A stretch of DNA of 25,222 nt. It comes from Polychytrium aggregatum (lineage: Eukaryota; Chytridiomycota; Chytridiomycetes; Polychytriales). Below the pieces are notes generated by a model, which saw nothing but the letters and a program-made list of their open reading frames with translations, was not told where the DNA came from and did not search any database. The position numbers and the translations under genes were made by a program. The first letter of the stretch is position 1, and each line of letters opens with the position of its first letter. Of this stretch, positions 7,672 through 15,761 are shown one piece after another. The DNA lies in assembly GCF_025602895.1 (NCBI RefSeq), contig NW_026516539.1, positions 1 through 25,222 of the forward strand, written 5' to 3'.

Positions 7672-8856
7672 GGGCACTGCTGTGCCCCCAGTCATTCTGA
7701 GCAGGGGTGTGACGTCCTTCCCATCTTTGATGAGATTTGCAAGGAGCTCCAATCTGAATTTCTCAAGCTCCATCTTTACCATCGCTTCTTGATGCTTGAG
7801 TCTTGCGATCTTCACTTTGTCGCTGTCGCTAGTGAATTCACGATCGACCGCATCAACACAGTCTTGCATGAAGGCCATGATGCGTTCTGGATCATATAGG
7901 TCCAGGTGGATGAGGAAGAGCTCTGTCTGAGTTTTGAGCCGTCCACTCGATCCAGGGATGGTGGCAGTGATACGATGCCCGGCGAAGAAGCGATCAGCAA
8001 AAAACTTCTCGACACGTCTGGGATGAAGGGTGTGAAGGACGCCAATGGTCTTGTTGGGGCCGATTCCACTGATATGCTCTTGATATCTCCTGTCGAAGTT
8101 GTCTGTCTGGCCAAATTTGATGACTGGATTTCCACGCAGATATCCAATGAGGGTGACGTAGAGGCACCCACCGCCAAAGCGAGCAATGGTCTGCTGGGTG
8201 GACTGGAAGAGGGTGTTGCTCAAATCACCCTGTTCGACCCTGGTAAAGGAATCGACCCTTGTCTCCATGGTCTTGGCGTTTGTCCACTGGATTTGGATAT
8301 CTTGCGTGGTCGTCGTAGCCACGGTTGTTGTCTGCTCCTGTGACTCGATGGTATCAGGATGCAGCGGGGGGTTGGTTGAATCTTTCTCAACCTGAACGAG
8401 CTCTTCCGTTTCGACCGAGTCGCTGGTAATCGGGTGCGAAATTGCGGAAGCACCTGCTTCAGGGAGATCGTCATCCGCTGCTGGGACCTCACCAGGGTCG
8501 ACATCCATGGCGGTTTCGTGGGTGGCGGTGATGGGTGACGTATGAAGCTTCAGCGCCTGCATCAACTCGCGGCTATGGTCGTTGGGTGGGAGCTTGTTCA
8601 AGACCATACCAAGGTACTTGAGTGAGAGGAAGGTGACTTTCCCTTTTCCCATCGTGAATCTGGAATGAATGGTATTGGGGATGAAGGACTGGTAGAGAAT
8701 CCTGGCCTTCGTGGCCAAGTGATCACTCTTTGGGAACAGCGCTTCCAGGCAATCTCGAATGGAGACTTGATGCTCAAGCATGTCCAAAGCATGGTATATA
8801 CGAGTTCTGATCTCAGTATTCTGGAACTTGAATTTTGAGACCTTTGAGTACGACAT
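7624..8856 (-). CDS. T5orf172 (GIY-YIG-like nuclease) protein with N-terminal DNA-binding-like domain
   Basis: The product has 410 residues from ATG 8856. Residues 7-90 form a domain with an RDCLEALFP motif that recurs in the neighbour at 9952-10833; similar modules (KilA-N, BRO-N, MSV199) precede T5orf172 in NCLDV proteins. Residues 105-190 are an acidic, Thr/Glu-rich linker. Residues 228-320 resemble T5orf172: GGCLYVTLIG, then IKFGQTDNFDRRYQEH (the arginines matching the catalytic region) and EKFFADRF, whose E283 could bind the metal. Residues 345-376 look like a coiled coil. The family is related to GIY-YIG endonucleases and is spread through large DNA viruses and phages. A GATATTAAA element lies 28-36 bp upstream, and a long tandem array lies behind that. 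Confidence 0.8.
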   Translation of the reverse strand: MSYSKVSKFKFQNTEIRTRIYHALDMLEHQVSIRDCLEALFPKSDHLATKARILYQSFIPNTIHSRFTMGKGKVTFLSLKYLGMVLNKLPPNDHSRELMQALKLHTSPITATHETAMDVDPGEVPAADDDLPEAGASAISHPITSDSVETEELVQVEKDSTNPPLHPDTIESQEQTTTVATTTTQDIQIQWTNAKTMETRVDSFTRVEQGDLSNTLFQSTQQTIARFGGGCLYVTLIGYLRGNPVIKFGQTDNFDRRYQEHISGIGPNKTIGVLHTLHPRRVEKFFADRFFAGHRITATIPGSSGRLKTQTELFLIHLDLYDPERIMAFMQDCVDAVDREFTSDSDKVKIARLKHQEAMVKMELEKFRLELLANLIKDGKDVTPLLRMTGGTAVPSETPSASGPDAVGSV

Positions 8857-8883
8857 CTCGAGGCATCAGGTAAACTACTTGGG

Positions 8884-8892
8884 TTTAATATC
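8884..8892 (-). promoter_or_regulatory. AT-rich promoter-like element before the T5orf172 gene
   Basis: GATATTAAA on the minus strand, 28-36 bases upstream of ATG 8856. It resembles the GATATT cores before the genes at 6938 and 10833. Confidence 0.35.
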
Positions 8893-8957
8893 CTTAGAGT
8901 CTTTCCATCGACGTCATGGAGGGACACCGAGCAACGGCGGGGTGTATAGGATACCTT

Positions 8958-9908
8958 CCTTTGCTTCCAAGTCGTTCCCCCTATACGAAATCCATCACTT
9001 TCCCCTCACACCTTTGCTTCCAAGTCGTTCTCCCTATACGAAATCCATCACTTTCCCCTCACACCTTTGCTTCCAAGTCGTTCTCCCTATACGAAATCCA
9101 TCACTTTCTCCTCACACCTTTGCTTCCAAGTCGTTCTCCCTATACGAAATCCATCACTTTCCCCTCACACCTTTGCTTCCAAGTCGTTCTCCCTATACGA
9201 AATCCATCACTTTCCCCTCACACCTTTGCTTCCAAGTCGTTCTCCCTATACGAAATCCATCACTTTCCCCTCACACCTTTGCTTCCAAGTCGTTCTCCCT
9301 ATACGAAATCCATCACTTTCCCCTCACACCTTTGCTTCCAAGTCGTTCTCCCTATACGAAATCCATCACTTTCCCCTCACACCTTTGCTTCCAAGTCGTT
9401 CTCCCTATACGAAATCCATCACTTTCTCCTCACACCTTTGCTTCCAAGTCGTTCTCCCTATACGAAATCCATCACTTTCCCCTCACACCTTTGCTTCCAA
9501 GTCGTTCTCCCTATACGAAATCCATCACTTTCTCCTCACACCTTTGCTTCCAAGTCGTTCTCCCTATACGAAATCCATCACTTTCTCCTCACACCTTTGC
9601 TTCCAAGTCGTTCTCCCTATACGAAATCCATCACTTTCCCCTCACACCTTTGCTTCCAAGTCGTTCTCCCTATACGAAATCCATCACTTTCCCTCACACC
9701 TTCGCTTCCAAGTCTGTCTCCCTATACGAAATCCATCACTTTCTCCTCACACCTTTGCTTCCAAGTCGTTCTCCCTATACGAAATCCATCACTTTCTCCT
9801 CACACCTTTGCTTCCAAGTCGTTCTCCCTATACGAAATCCATCACTTTCCCTCACACCTTCGCTTCCAAGTCTGTCTCCCTATACGAAATTCATCACTTT
9901 CCCTCACC
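8958..9908. repeat. Tandem array of a 53-bp unit, about 18 copies
   Basis: The unit contains CCTTTGCTTCCAAGTCG, TCTCCCTATACG and AAATCCATCACTTTC segments and repeats head to tail with few changes. Common variants are C or T in CTTTCCCCTC/CTTTCTCCTC, a one-base shortened form (CTTTCCCTC), and TCTGTC for TCGTTC near the right end. One strand is strongly pyrimidine-rich. The unit length is not a multiple of 3, so the open frames across it cycle through all phases and are not genes. It sits between the T5orf172 gene start and the end of the gene at 9952. There are no unique spacers, so it is not a CRISPR array. Confidence 0.95.
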
Positions 9909-9951
9909 CCATCACACAAAGCCAAATGGATGGTGTCAAAATGTATATTTA

Positions 9952-10833
9952 TTATTGCAGCTTACTATGAACCAGCTCTAGCCCTTTTATCAAGCGGGAA
10001 AACGGTATCGTGTTACAATCGGTGGCACTAGTCACTGAAACGGCTGGTCTCGAAAACGAACGATATATCGCGAAACCATATTTTTTACTGCGCAGGTGAT
10101 TTTTGATCATTAACCCGTCATAATAATTGACAATATTGCACATGAGTTCAACAACTTGCTCGCCATTCAATAGGTAAGTCGTGTTGCCACGAGCATCGCG
10201 ATGCGACACTAGCTTGGATGTACAAAGGGGCGACTCCTGGTCGTCAGACTTGAAATGCCTGGCGATATTGATTGCTGCTTGTTGACGGATACGATGAATG
10301 GCGACAGGATCGGTACGGGCGATGTACTTGCCCACCATGACACCAATGTCTGGTGCCGCGATGTAGTACTCGGAGTCGATTTCGTAGCATCGCAGACCCA
10401 CTGTCTTCTTCTTCCATGTCACTTGATGTTCCACAACTGGCTCCAAGTTGGTCACCACCTTGCCAGAGTTCATCGGATAGGCATCGGGGGTCGTCAGGAT
10501 CGCCTCGTCCGAGACAAAGGTGAGTCGAGCGATCAATCGATTGAGCATCTCCTGGCCACCGGTGATCTCGACCTTGATGTTTGCCACTAGTTCTTCGAGC
10601 TGGTGGATATTCAGGTATCGAATGTTGCCCTTGACGATCGCATATCTCGGGTGATCGATGTCAGTGAGGCGCTTGCATTTGTACTTGAGGTTGTGGAAGA
10701 CCCGGGGTGTTGCTGGGTACAGTATGTGAAGGCAGTCGCGCGAGTTGACATGGAGCTCCTTGCACTCGGCGTCTTGCCATATGCGGATGCGGATGGTGTG
10801 GCCGTTGAAATTGATAGTGCGTGGACACTCCAT
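9952..10833 (-). CDS. Protein sharing the N-terminal domain of the T5orf172 protein; BRO-N/KilA-N-like, function unknown
   Basis: The product has 293 residues from ATG 10833. Residues 6-85 parallel residues 7-90 of the protein at 7624-8856: a hydrophobic F-N/Q start, IRIRI versus IRTRI, and SRDCLHILYP versus IRDCLEALFP, then a basic stretch and a short strand (NIRYLNIHQLEEL versus KVTFLSLKYLGMV). A second possible domain at about 145-245 (YYIAAPDIGVMVGKY, later TTYLLNGEQVVELM) has the look of a BRO-N-type module. There is no nuclease domain. The role may be binding DNA, by analogy with that family; I cannot confirm it. AATAAA overlaps its stop codon (9953-9948). It follows the membrane-protein gene at 10880 after only 46 bp. 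Confidence 0.7.
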   Translation of the reverse strand: MECPRTINFNGHTIRIRIWQDAECKELHVNSRDCLHILYPATPRVFHNLKYKCKRLTDIDHPRYAIVKGNIRYLNIHQLEELVANIKVEITGGQEMLNRLIARLTFVSDEAILTTPDAYPMNSGKVVTNLEPVVEHQVTWKKKTVGLRCYEIDSEYYIAAPDIGVMVGKYIARTDPVAIHRIRQQAAINIARHFKSDDQESPLCTSKLVSHRDARGNTTYLLNGEQVVELMCNIVNYYDGLMIKNHLRSKKYGFAIYRSFSRPAVSVTSATDCNTIPFSRLIKGLELVHSKLQ

Positions 10834-10869
10834 GGTGCTGGCGAGCTCGGTCGTATACCCACATATGAG

Positions 10870-10878
10870 AAAAATATC
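10870..10878 (-). promoter_or_regulatory. AT-rich promoter-like element before the gene at 9952-10833
   Basis: GATATTTTT on the minus strand, 37-45 bases upstream of ATG 10833 and just after the stop codon of the upstream gene (10882-10880). It shares the GATATT core with the elements before 6938 and 8856. Confidence 0.35.
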
Positions 10879-10879
10879 T

Positions 10880-11341
10880 TTACTGTCCTTTCGCGGAAGG
10901 GGCCTTCCACAGTGCGTACTGCCCCTCCTCGTAATCGTAGGGAGCGAGCGGTCCGGTGATGGCCGCGCTGGCGCCTGTGGTGGGGTCGCTGGGAATGGCG
11001 ATGTCGTCCGGGTTCACAATAGACGACGACATTGAAGTCGACGACATAGTCGTGTTCTGCGCCGTCGACGGCGTGGCCGATGCATTTGCGCTGGTGCTGG
11101 TGGTAGTGGTGGGAGCCGATGCGGCCGTCGGGGTGTCGGCGAGATATTCCCAAAGCCCACCCACACGCTTGATTCCGTTGTGCCACCACTGCTTGCGACC
11201 GTTGCTGGTCTTGCGGCTGCCATAGCCGTGACGACTGGGGGCACCGCTTTCGAGCTCCATCAGGCGCAGGTGCATGTGGATGACCAGAGCGATCAAGACA
11301 AAGATGACAATCCAGAGACCGGTGGAGGATTGAAGAGCCAT
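10880..11341 (-). CDS. Small single-pass membrane protein with Ser/Thr/Ala-rich tail
   Basis: I chose ATG 11341 (MALQSS), giving 153 residues; an in-frame ATG at 11410 would add 23 but nearly touches the upstream gene's stop. Residues 7-24 (GLWIVIFVLIALVIHMHL) are a clear membrane segment right at the N-terminus, followed by basic residues, which suggests an anchor with a cytoplasmic or virion-internal C-terminus. Residues 65-125 are low complexity, Thr/Ser/Ala-rich and possibly glycosylated or disordered. The tail is acidic and aromatic (YDYEEGQYALW). Small proteins of this plan are common in virion membranes of large DNA viruses, but I recognise no family. It is flanked by genes on the same strand with 72- and 46-bp gaps. 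Confidence 0.65.
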   Translation of the reverse strand: MALQSSTGLWIVIFVLIALVIHMHLRLMELESGAPSRHGYGSRKTSNGRKQWWHNGIKRVGGLWEYLADTPTAASAPTTTTSTSANASATPSTAQNTTMSSTSMSSSIVNPDDIAIPSDPTTGASAAITGPLAPYDYEEGQYALWKAPSAKGQ

Positions 11342-11413
11342 TTGGACCGAGTTGAAGAAAGCCAGTGTGGGCACTGTATTGCTTCTCTGGTGATAGAAAA
11401 AAACATCCAACGC

Positions 11414-12463
11414 CTACAATCCCAACGTCCTGTCGACGCTGTTGTCCGCTCCGGCCACAGATGATGGAGGGCCGATGCGAAATGCGGGGTTGGATACTTG
11501 CACAAACTTGATCTCGGGAACGACGGTTCCGGGTTGCGTCAGGGGTTGAACGAGATCGTCGGCCACCGGCAGCTCTGGTACCTGGTCGTCACAAGCGGGT
11601 GGCGCGTCTTCGACATTTGGCACCGGCGCAGGCGCAGGCTCATGCTCGGGTTCGGGTTCACCCTCATCCTCATGCTCGACTTCAATGCGGGCGACCGACG
11701 CATCGTCCTCCGTTTCCGTGGGCGGCGACTTGGTCGCTGGGAACTGGATGCGCGGCGAATGCGGTTGCTGCTGCAATGCTTGCTTCATCAGCAGCAGCTC
11801 GAGTCTCTCTAAGCGATCCGTCAGCGTCTTGATCGATGCGCTGTCGACCGATGACATCTCGGATGCCGAGTGTGCTGGCTGGGCGGGTGCAGGCGGTGCG
11901 GCAAAGAGCGGCTGCGGGGGCATATTGTTCAGCTCGATAAGGACGTCCTCGAATGGGATCATGTTAATCAAGGTCGATCGCAGTGCCTTCCGGATGATCT
12001 CCTCGCAGCTGTTGTACCTGCGGATCTTGTCGTCCAGCGAATGCGGGGCAGATGCCAGGTGGTCGACTGCCGTCGGGCAGCCGTGGAAATGCCTGCCACA
12101 CTCGATGTATGCGTGGTGCACAAAGTCCTTCAGCAGATCCTTGTTCGACTTGACCTTTTCATGCGGGGAAGAAGTCGACGTTAACGTCAGATCCGTCAGA
12201 TACCCAGAGAGGATGTGGTCCAGCATACCACCCAGGGAAAAGCGGGCGGTGCTGGAGATGCGGTGCGTTTCCTTATCGATCGCCTCGTTCGTCCACTGCG
12301 GGATCAGCGTCATTGCATTCTGGAAGCGCTGCAGAGGTGTCGTCGAGTGCTTGATCGAGTATTTCCAGAGCTCCATAATACCCTCATACACCTTTGGGGT
12401 CATATGGTCGATCAGCTTTGCTTCAAGCAACGCATAAGGCGTACCGGGCCGGTGGTATGTCAT
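11414..12463 (-). CDS. Protein resembling the NCLDV family recalled as DUF5764, with long acidic Pro-rich tail
   Basis: I start at ATG 12463 (MTYHRPG), giving 349 residues, because an AT-rich element lies 38-47 bp upstream and the longer frame would run into the divergent gene. Residues 10-180 are helical and match my recollection of a family of unknown function found mainly in giant viruses: LLEAKLIDHMTPKVYEGIM, then FQNAMTLIPQWTNEAIDKE, FVHHAYIECGRHF and a late EEIIRKALRSTLINMIPFEDVL. Residues 210-235 form a coiled coil (LTDRLERLELLLMK). From about 240 on it is disordered, with an acidic E/P repeat (EDEGEPEPEHEPAPAP). The function is unknown. The assignment is from memory, without a database search. 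Confidence 0.6.
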   Translation of the reverse strand: MTYHRPGTPYALLEAKLIDHMTPKVYEGIMELWKYSIKHSTTPLQRFQNAMTLIPQWTNEAIDKETHRISSTARFSLGGMLDHILSGYLTDLTLTSTSSPHEKVKSNKDLLKDFVHHAYIECGRHFHGCPTAVDHLASAPHSLDDKIRRYNSCEEIIRKALRSTLINMIPFEDVLIELNNMPPQPLFAAPPAPAQPAHSASEMSSVDSASIKTLTDRLERLELLLMKQALQQQPHSPRIQFPATKSPPTETEDDASVARIEVEHEDEGEPEPEHEPAPAPVPNVEDAPPACDDQVPELPVADDLVQPLTQPGTVVPEIKFVQVSNPAFRIGPPSSVAGADNSVDRTLGL

Positions 12464-12500
12464 GGTGGGAATCGGTCGGGTCCTGCTGGTTTGCACAGTG

Positions 12501-12510
12501 AAAATATATT
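12501..12510. promoter_or_regulatory. AT-rich element in the divergent promoter between 12463 and 12547
   Basis: AAAATATATT sits 37-46 bases upstream of ATG 12547 and 38-47 bases upstream of ATG 12463, so it is almost centred in the 83-bp gap. It is the only AT-rich block there and could serve both directions. Confidence 0.4.
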
Positions 12511-12546
12511 GAAGAAAATGCAGCAGCACACTCATACAAAACGAAA

Positions 12547-12867
12547 ATGAGCCAGTCCCCATTCATACGTGTGCTCCAAGGCGAGCTGAACGACGCCCTT
12601 GTCGAGATGGATCGCTATATGGCCCTGCATCCCAACTCGGGCGCAAAGGACATCCAGGTCGAGCATTTCCGCCAGAGGATCAAGGGCATCCGCCTGGATA
12701 TGCAGAGGGCCGTGCTGAACTCACACCGCATCCTGAACGACGATCCACTCCAGAGCTCGTCAGCGCCTGCCACACGGATACGGGCGAGGATGCCGGTCTC
12801 TGCATCGGCCCGGACGGGTGTGGTGAGCTCGCACCTCAGAAAGAAGGGCAAGTTTGCTGCCAAGTGA
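12547..12867 (+). CDS. Small basic protein of unknown function (106 aa)
   Basis: A 106-residue product starts at ATG 12547. Residues 5-60 look like an amphipathic helical hairpin (IRVLQGELNDALVEMDRYM, then FRQRIKGIRLDMQRAVLNSH). The C-terminal 40 residues are Ser/Ala/Arg-rich and end in a basic run (LRKKGKFAAK), suggesting a nucleic-acid contact or a virion structural role. I recognise no family. Its support is a well-placed AT-rich element in the divergent promoter, a continuous open frame and the compact neighbourhood. It is the last gene before the 2.4-kb repeat region. Confidence 0.6.
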   Translation: MSQSPFIRVLQGELNDALVEMDRYMALHPNSGAKDIQVEHFRQRIKGIRLDMQRAVLNSHRILNDDPLQSSSAPATRIRARMPVSASARTGVVSSHLRKKGKFAAK

Positions 12868-12898
12868 GGGGTGCATCGCCACCGGTATACCAATGCGC

Positions 12899-13326
12899 GT
12901 TTGTGTCGCGTCTAGGTAGTTCAAAACGCGTTTTGGTGTAACGACATATGGTGCAGTTTGCTGCCCCTACAGACGTCGTAAGAACCCTCGACATCGAACT
13001 CGTTCCCACAAGCTTCCTAGAAATAGAGGTGCTGTTTCCCTGGGGGGGTCCTTCACGTGGAATGCTTCCTATTGGCGCCTCTAATAGAAAACACACACAC
13101 ACCTCAACGATCATTGGCTGGAGAGGGCTATGCCTCCATCACCAACCCGATGCTCTATGTGCCTTCATGATCCCATCTATCTATCCTCTTCATGATCCTA
13201 TCTATCTTCTTCATGACTAAATAGGACTTTGATCAAAGAGAATGGATAAGCGTTGGCACCATCGGGAGACTCGGAATGGATATGTCCACACACCCGGAAC
13301 AGTCCGATGCTCATAAGCCACACTAC
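12899..13326 (+). repeat. Left arm of a large inverted repeat (428 bp)
   Basis: This arm is the near-perfect reverse complement of 13951-14378, also 428 bp, and a weaker match to the corresponding parts of the other units. The main differences are a few bases around a C/G run (near 13030-13047). It contains the 14-bp palindrome CAAAACGCGTTTTG (12922-12935) and TTTGATCAAA (13230-13239). A short frame reads through it on both strands in every copy, but I regard that as repeat sequence and not a gene. Confidence 0.9.
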
Positions 13327-13401
13327 TCATTTCACCCATATATGAATTATTTCATTTAGAATGGGTATAGGAGTCGGTCCGAACCGGTATGTGACCACAC
13401 C
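13327..13401. other. Unique spacer between the inverted arm and the first direct unit
   Basis: About 75 bases that are not shared with the repeat units, apart from a diverged CCCATATATGAA.TTATTTCATTT-like stretch recalling the AT-rich hairpin segment of the units. It marks the turning point where repeat orientation changes. There is no gene. Confidence 0.5.
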
Positions 13402-15329
13402 ATCCATTCCGAGTCTCCCGATGGTGCCAACGCCTATCCATTCTCTTTGATCAAAGTCTTATGAGATCATGAATAGGACAGATAGGACCATGAAGAGGAT
13501 GGATAGATGGGATCATGAAGGCACATAGGGCATCGTGTTGGTGATGGAGGCATAGCCCTCTCCAGCCAATGATCGTTGAGGTGTGTGTGTGTTTTCTATT
13601 AGAGGCGCCAATAGGAAGCATTCCACGTGAAGGACCCCCCCCTGGGGAGCAGCACCTCTATTTCTAGGAAGCTTGTGGGAACGAGTTCGATGTCGAGGGT
13701 TCTTACGACGTCTGTAGGGGCAGCAAACTGCACCATATGTCGTTACACCAAAACGCGTTTTGAACTACCTAGACGCGACACAAACACGTATGCGACCCAA
13801 CACTGCCACCTCTGAGACTGACATATTATTTCATTTTAAATATATGAAGCACTTCATATATGGGTATGGCTTATAAGCGCAGTGTGGCTTATGAGCGCAG
13901 TGCGGCTTAGGAGCGCAGTGTGGCTTAGGAGCGCAGTGTGGCTTGTATGCGTAGTGTGGCTTATGAGCATCGGACTGTTCCGGGTGTGTGGACATATCCA
14001 TTCCGAGTCTCCCGATGGTGCCAACGCTTATCCATTCTCTTTGATCAAAGTCCTATTTAGTCATGAAGAAGATAGATAGGATCATGAAGAGGATAGATAG
14101 ATGGGATCATGAAGGCACATAGAGCATCGGGTTGGTGATGGAGGCATAGCCCTCTCCAGCCAATGATCGTTGAGGTGTGTGTGTGTTTTCTATTAGAGGC
14201 GCCAATAGGAAGCATTCCACGTGAAGGACCCCCCCTGGGGAGCAGCACCTCTATTTCTAGGAAGCTTGTGGGAACGAGTTCGATGTCGAGGGTTCTTACG
14301 ACGTCTGTAGGGGCAGCAAACTGCACCATATGTCGTTACACCAAAACGCGTTTTGAACTACCTAGACGCGACACAAACACGTATGCGACCCAACACTGCC
14401 ACCTCTGAGACTGACATATTATTTCATTTTAAATATATGAAGCACTTCATATATGGGTATGGCTTATAAGCGCAGTGTGGCTTAGGAGCGCAGTGTGGCT
14501 TGTATGCGTAGTGTGGCTTATGAGCATCGGACTGTTCCGGGTGTGTGGACATATCCATTCCGAGTCTCCCGATGGTGCCAACGCTTATCCATTGTCTTTG
14601 ATCAAAGTCTTATGAGATCATGAATAGGACAGATAGGACCATGAAGAGGATGGATAGATGGGATCATGAAGGCACATAGAGCATCGTGTTGGTGATGGAG
14701 GCATAGCCCTCTCCAGCCAATGATCGTTGAGGTGTGTGTGTGTTTTCTATTAGAGGCGCCAATAGGAAGCATTCCACGTGAAGGACCCCCCCTGGGGAGC
14801 AGCACCTCTATTTCTAGGAAGCTTGTGGGAACGAGTTCGATGTCGAGGGTTCTTACGACGTCTGTAGGGGCAGCAAACTGCACCATATGTCGTTACACCA
14901 AAACGCGTTTTGAACTACCTAGACGCGACACAAACACGTATGCGACCCAACACTGCCACCTCTGAGACTGACATATTATTTCATTTTAAATATATGAAGC
15001 ACTTCATATATGGGTATGGCTTATAAGCGCAGTGTGGCTTATAAGCGCAGTGTGGCTTATGAGCGCAGTGTGGCTTATGAGCGCAGTGCGGCTTAGGAGC
15101 GCAGTGTGGCTTAGGAGCGCAGTGTGGCTTGTATGCGTAGTGTGGCTTATGAGCATCGGACTGTTCCGGGTGTGTGGACATATCCATTCCGAGTCTCCCG
15201 ATGGTGCCAACGCTTATCCATTGTCTTTGATCAAAGTCTTATGAGATCATGAATAGGACAGATAGGACCATGAAGAGGATGGATAGATGGGATCATGAAG
15301 GCACATAGAGCATCGTGTTGGTGATGGAG
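13402..15329. repeat. Direct repeat units R1-R3 plus truncated R4 (periods 594, 557, 629 bp)
   Basis: Units start at 13402, 13996, 14553 and 15182, each with ATCCATTCCGAGTCTCCCG. R4 is cut at 15329 by retroelement 2. The length differences come mostly from 4, 2 or 6 copies of an 18-bp sub-repeat (GCGCAGTGTGGCTTATGA type). Every full unit carries several palindromes: TTTGATCAAA, CACGTG, CAAAACGCGTTTTG, and a hairpin ATATATGAAG-CA-CTTCATATAT (13840-13861 in R1) beside an A/T-rich block. The short open frames within are repeated copies of one another in both orientations and are not credible genes. The structure recalls terminal or origin regions of large DNA viruses and plasmids. Confidence 0.9.
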
Positions 15330-15748
15330 TGTAAGGAGTGAACAAGCGCAAGGACGAAGACCAAGTGCTTGGTATGAGCTTTATTAGCTTTTAGCCCCGA
15401 ACACCAAAGAACAAGTTTTGTTCGAACTGGTGTTCAACATAGGCTCAGACATGCAGGGCTATTTATAGACCGGGAGAAGGTCGAGGGGCAAAAGTGGGCG
15501 AGAAGGGTGGAGCATCACAGAGAAGCGAGAAGGGGGTGCGAGAGTGGCTGGTGTGCAAGCGAGAGAGGCTTGGCACAGCCCGGGGACATGTGCCGAGCGG
15601 TGGGGGAGGCAGGAAACCAGTAGACGCGGGTGGCAACGGCGCGTGCTCATGCATGGGGGCAAACAAACACGTGGGGACTCATGATTGGTGCGGAGGGCGA
15701 GAGCATGCGGGACAATCTCATTGGTCCGTTGTGATGCTGGTCATCACA
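15330..15748 (-). repeat. 3' LTR of retrotransposon 2 (419 bp)
   Basis: It matches 20987-21405 at an offset of 5657 with no difference seen in the parts compared. Its left end truncates repeat unit R4 right after GATGGAG. It includes the copy of the primer-complementary 12-mer at 15417-15428. Confidence 0.95.
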
Positions 15749-15761
15749 CTATCTCCTCCTT
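15749..15761 (-). other. Polypurine tract of retrotransposon 2
   Basis: On the minus strand AAGGAGGAGATAG abuts the 3' LTR start TGTGATG. The terminal TAG is the pol stop codon, so the coding region ends exactly at the LTR. Confidence 0.85.

Noticed and set aside
8958..9908. CRISPR array
   Set aside because: There are no variable spacers between repeats, the context is eukaryotic or viral, and no cas-like gene is present. The same holds for the 77-bp array.
8780..10031. Frames of 300-396 codons across the 53-bp array
   Set aside because: The unit is not a multiple of three, so all three plus phases stay open and encode the same permuted peptide; this is a by-product of the repeat.
11342..11410. 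Longer start for the small membrane protein
   Set aside because: The 23 extra residues would leave only a few bases from the upstream stop and would move the membrane segment inward; it remains possible.
12948..14965. Frames of 80-94 codons in the inverted and direct units
   Set aside because: They appear in every unit in whichever orientation the unit has, overlap antisense frames, and end in low-complexity sub-repeats. A conserved small peptide cannot be fully excluded, but nothing supports it.
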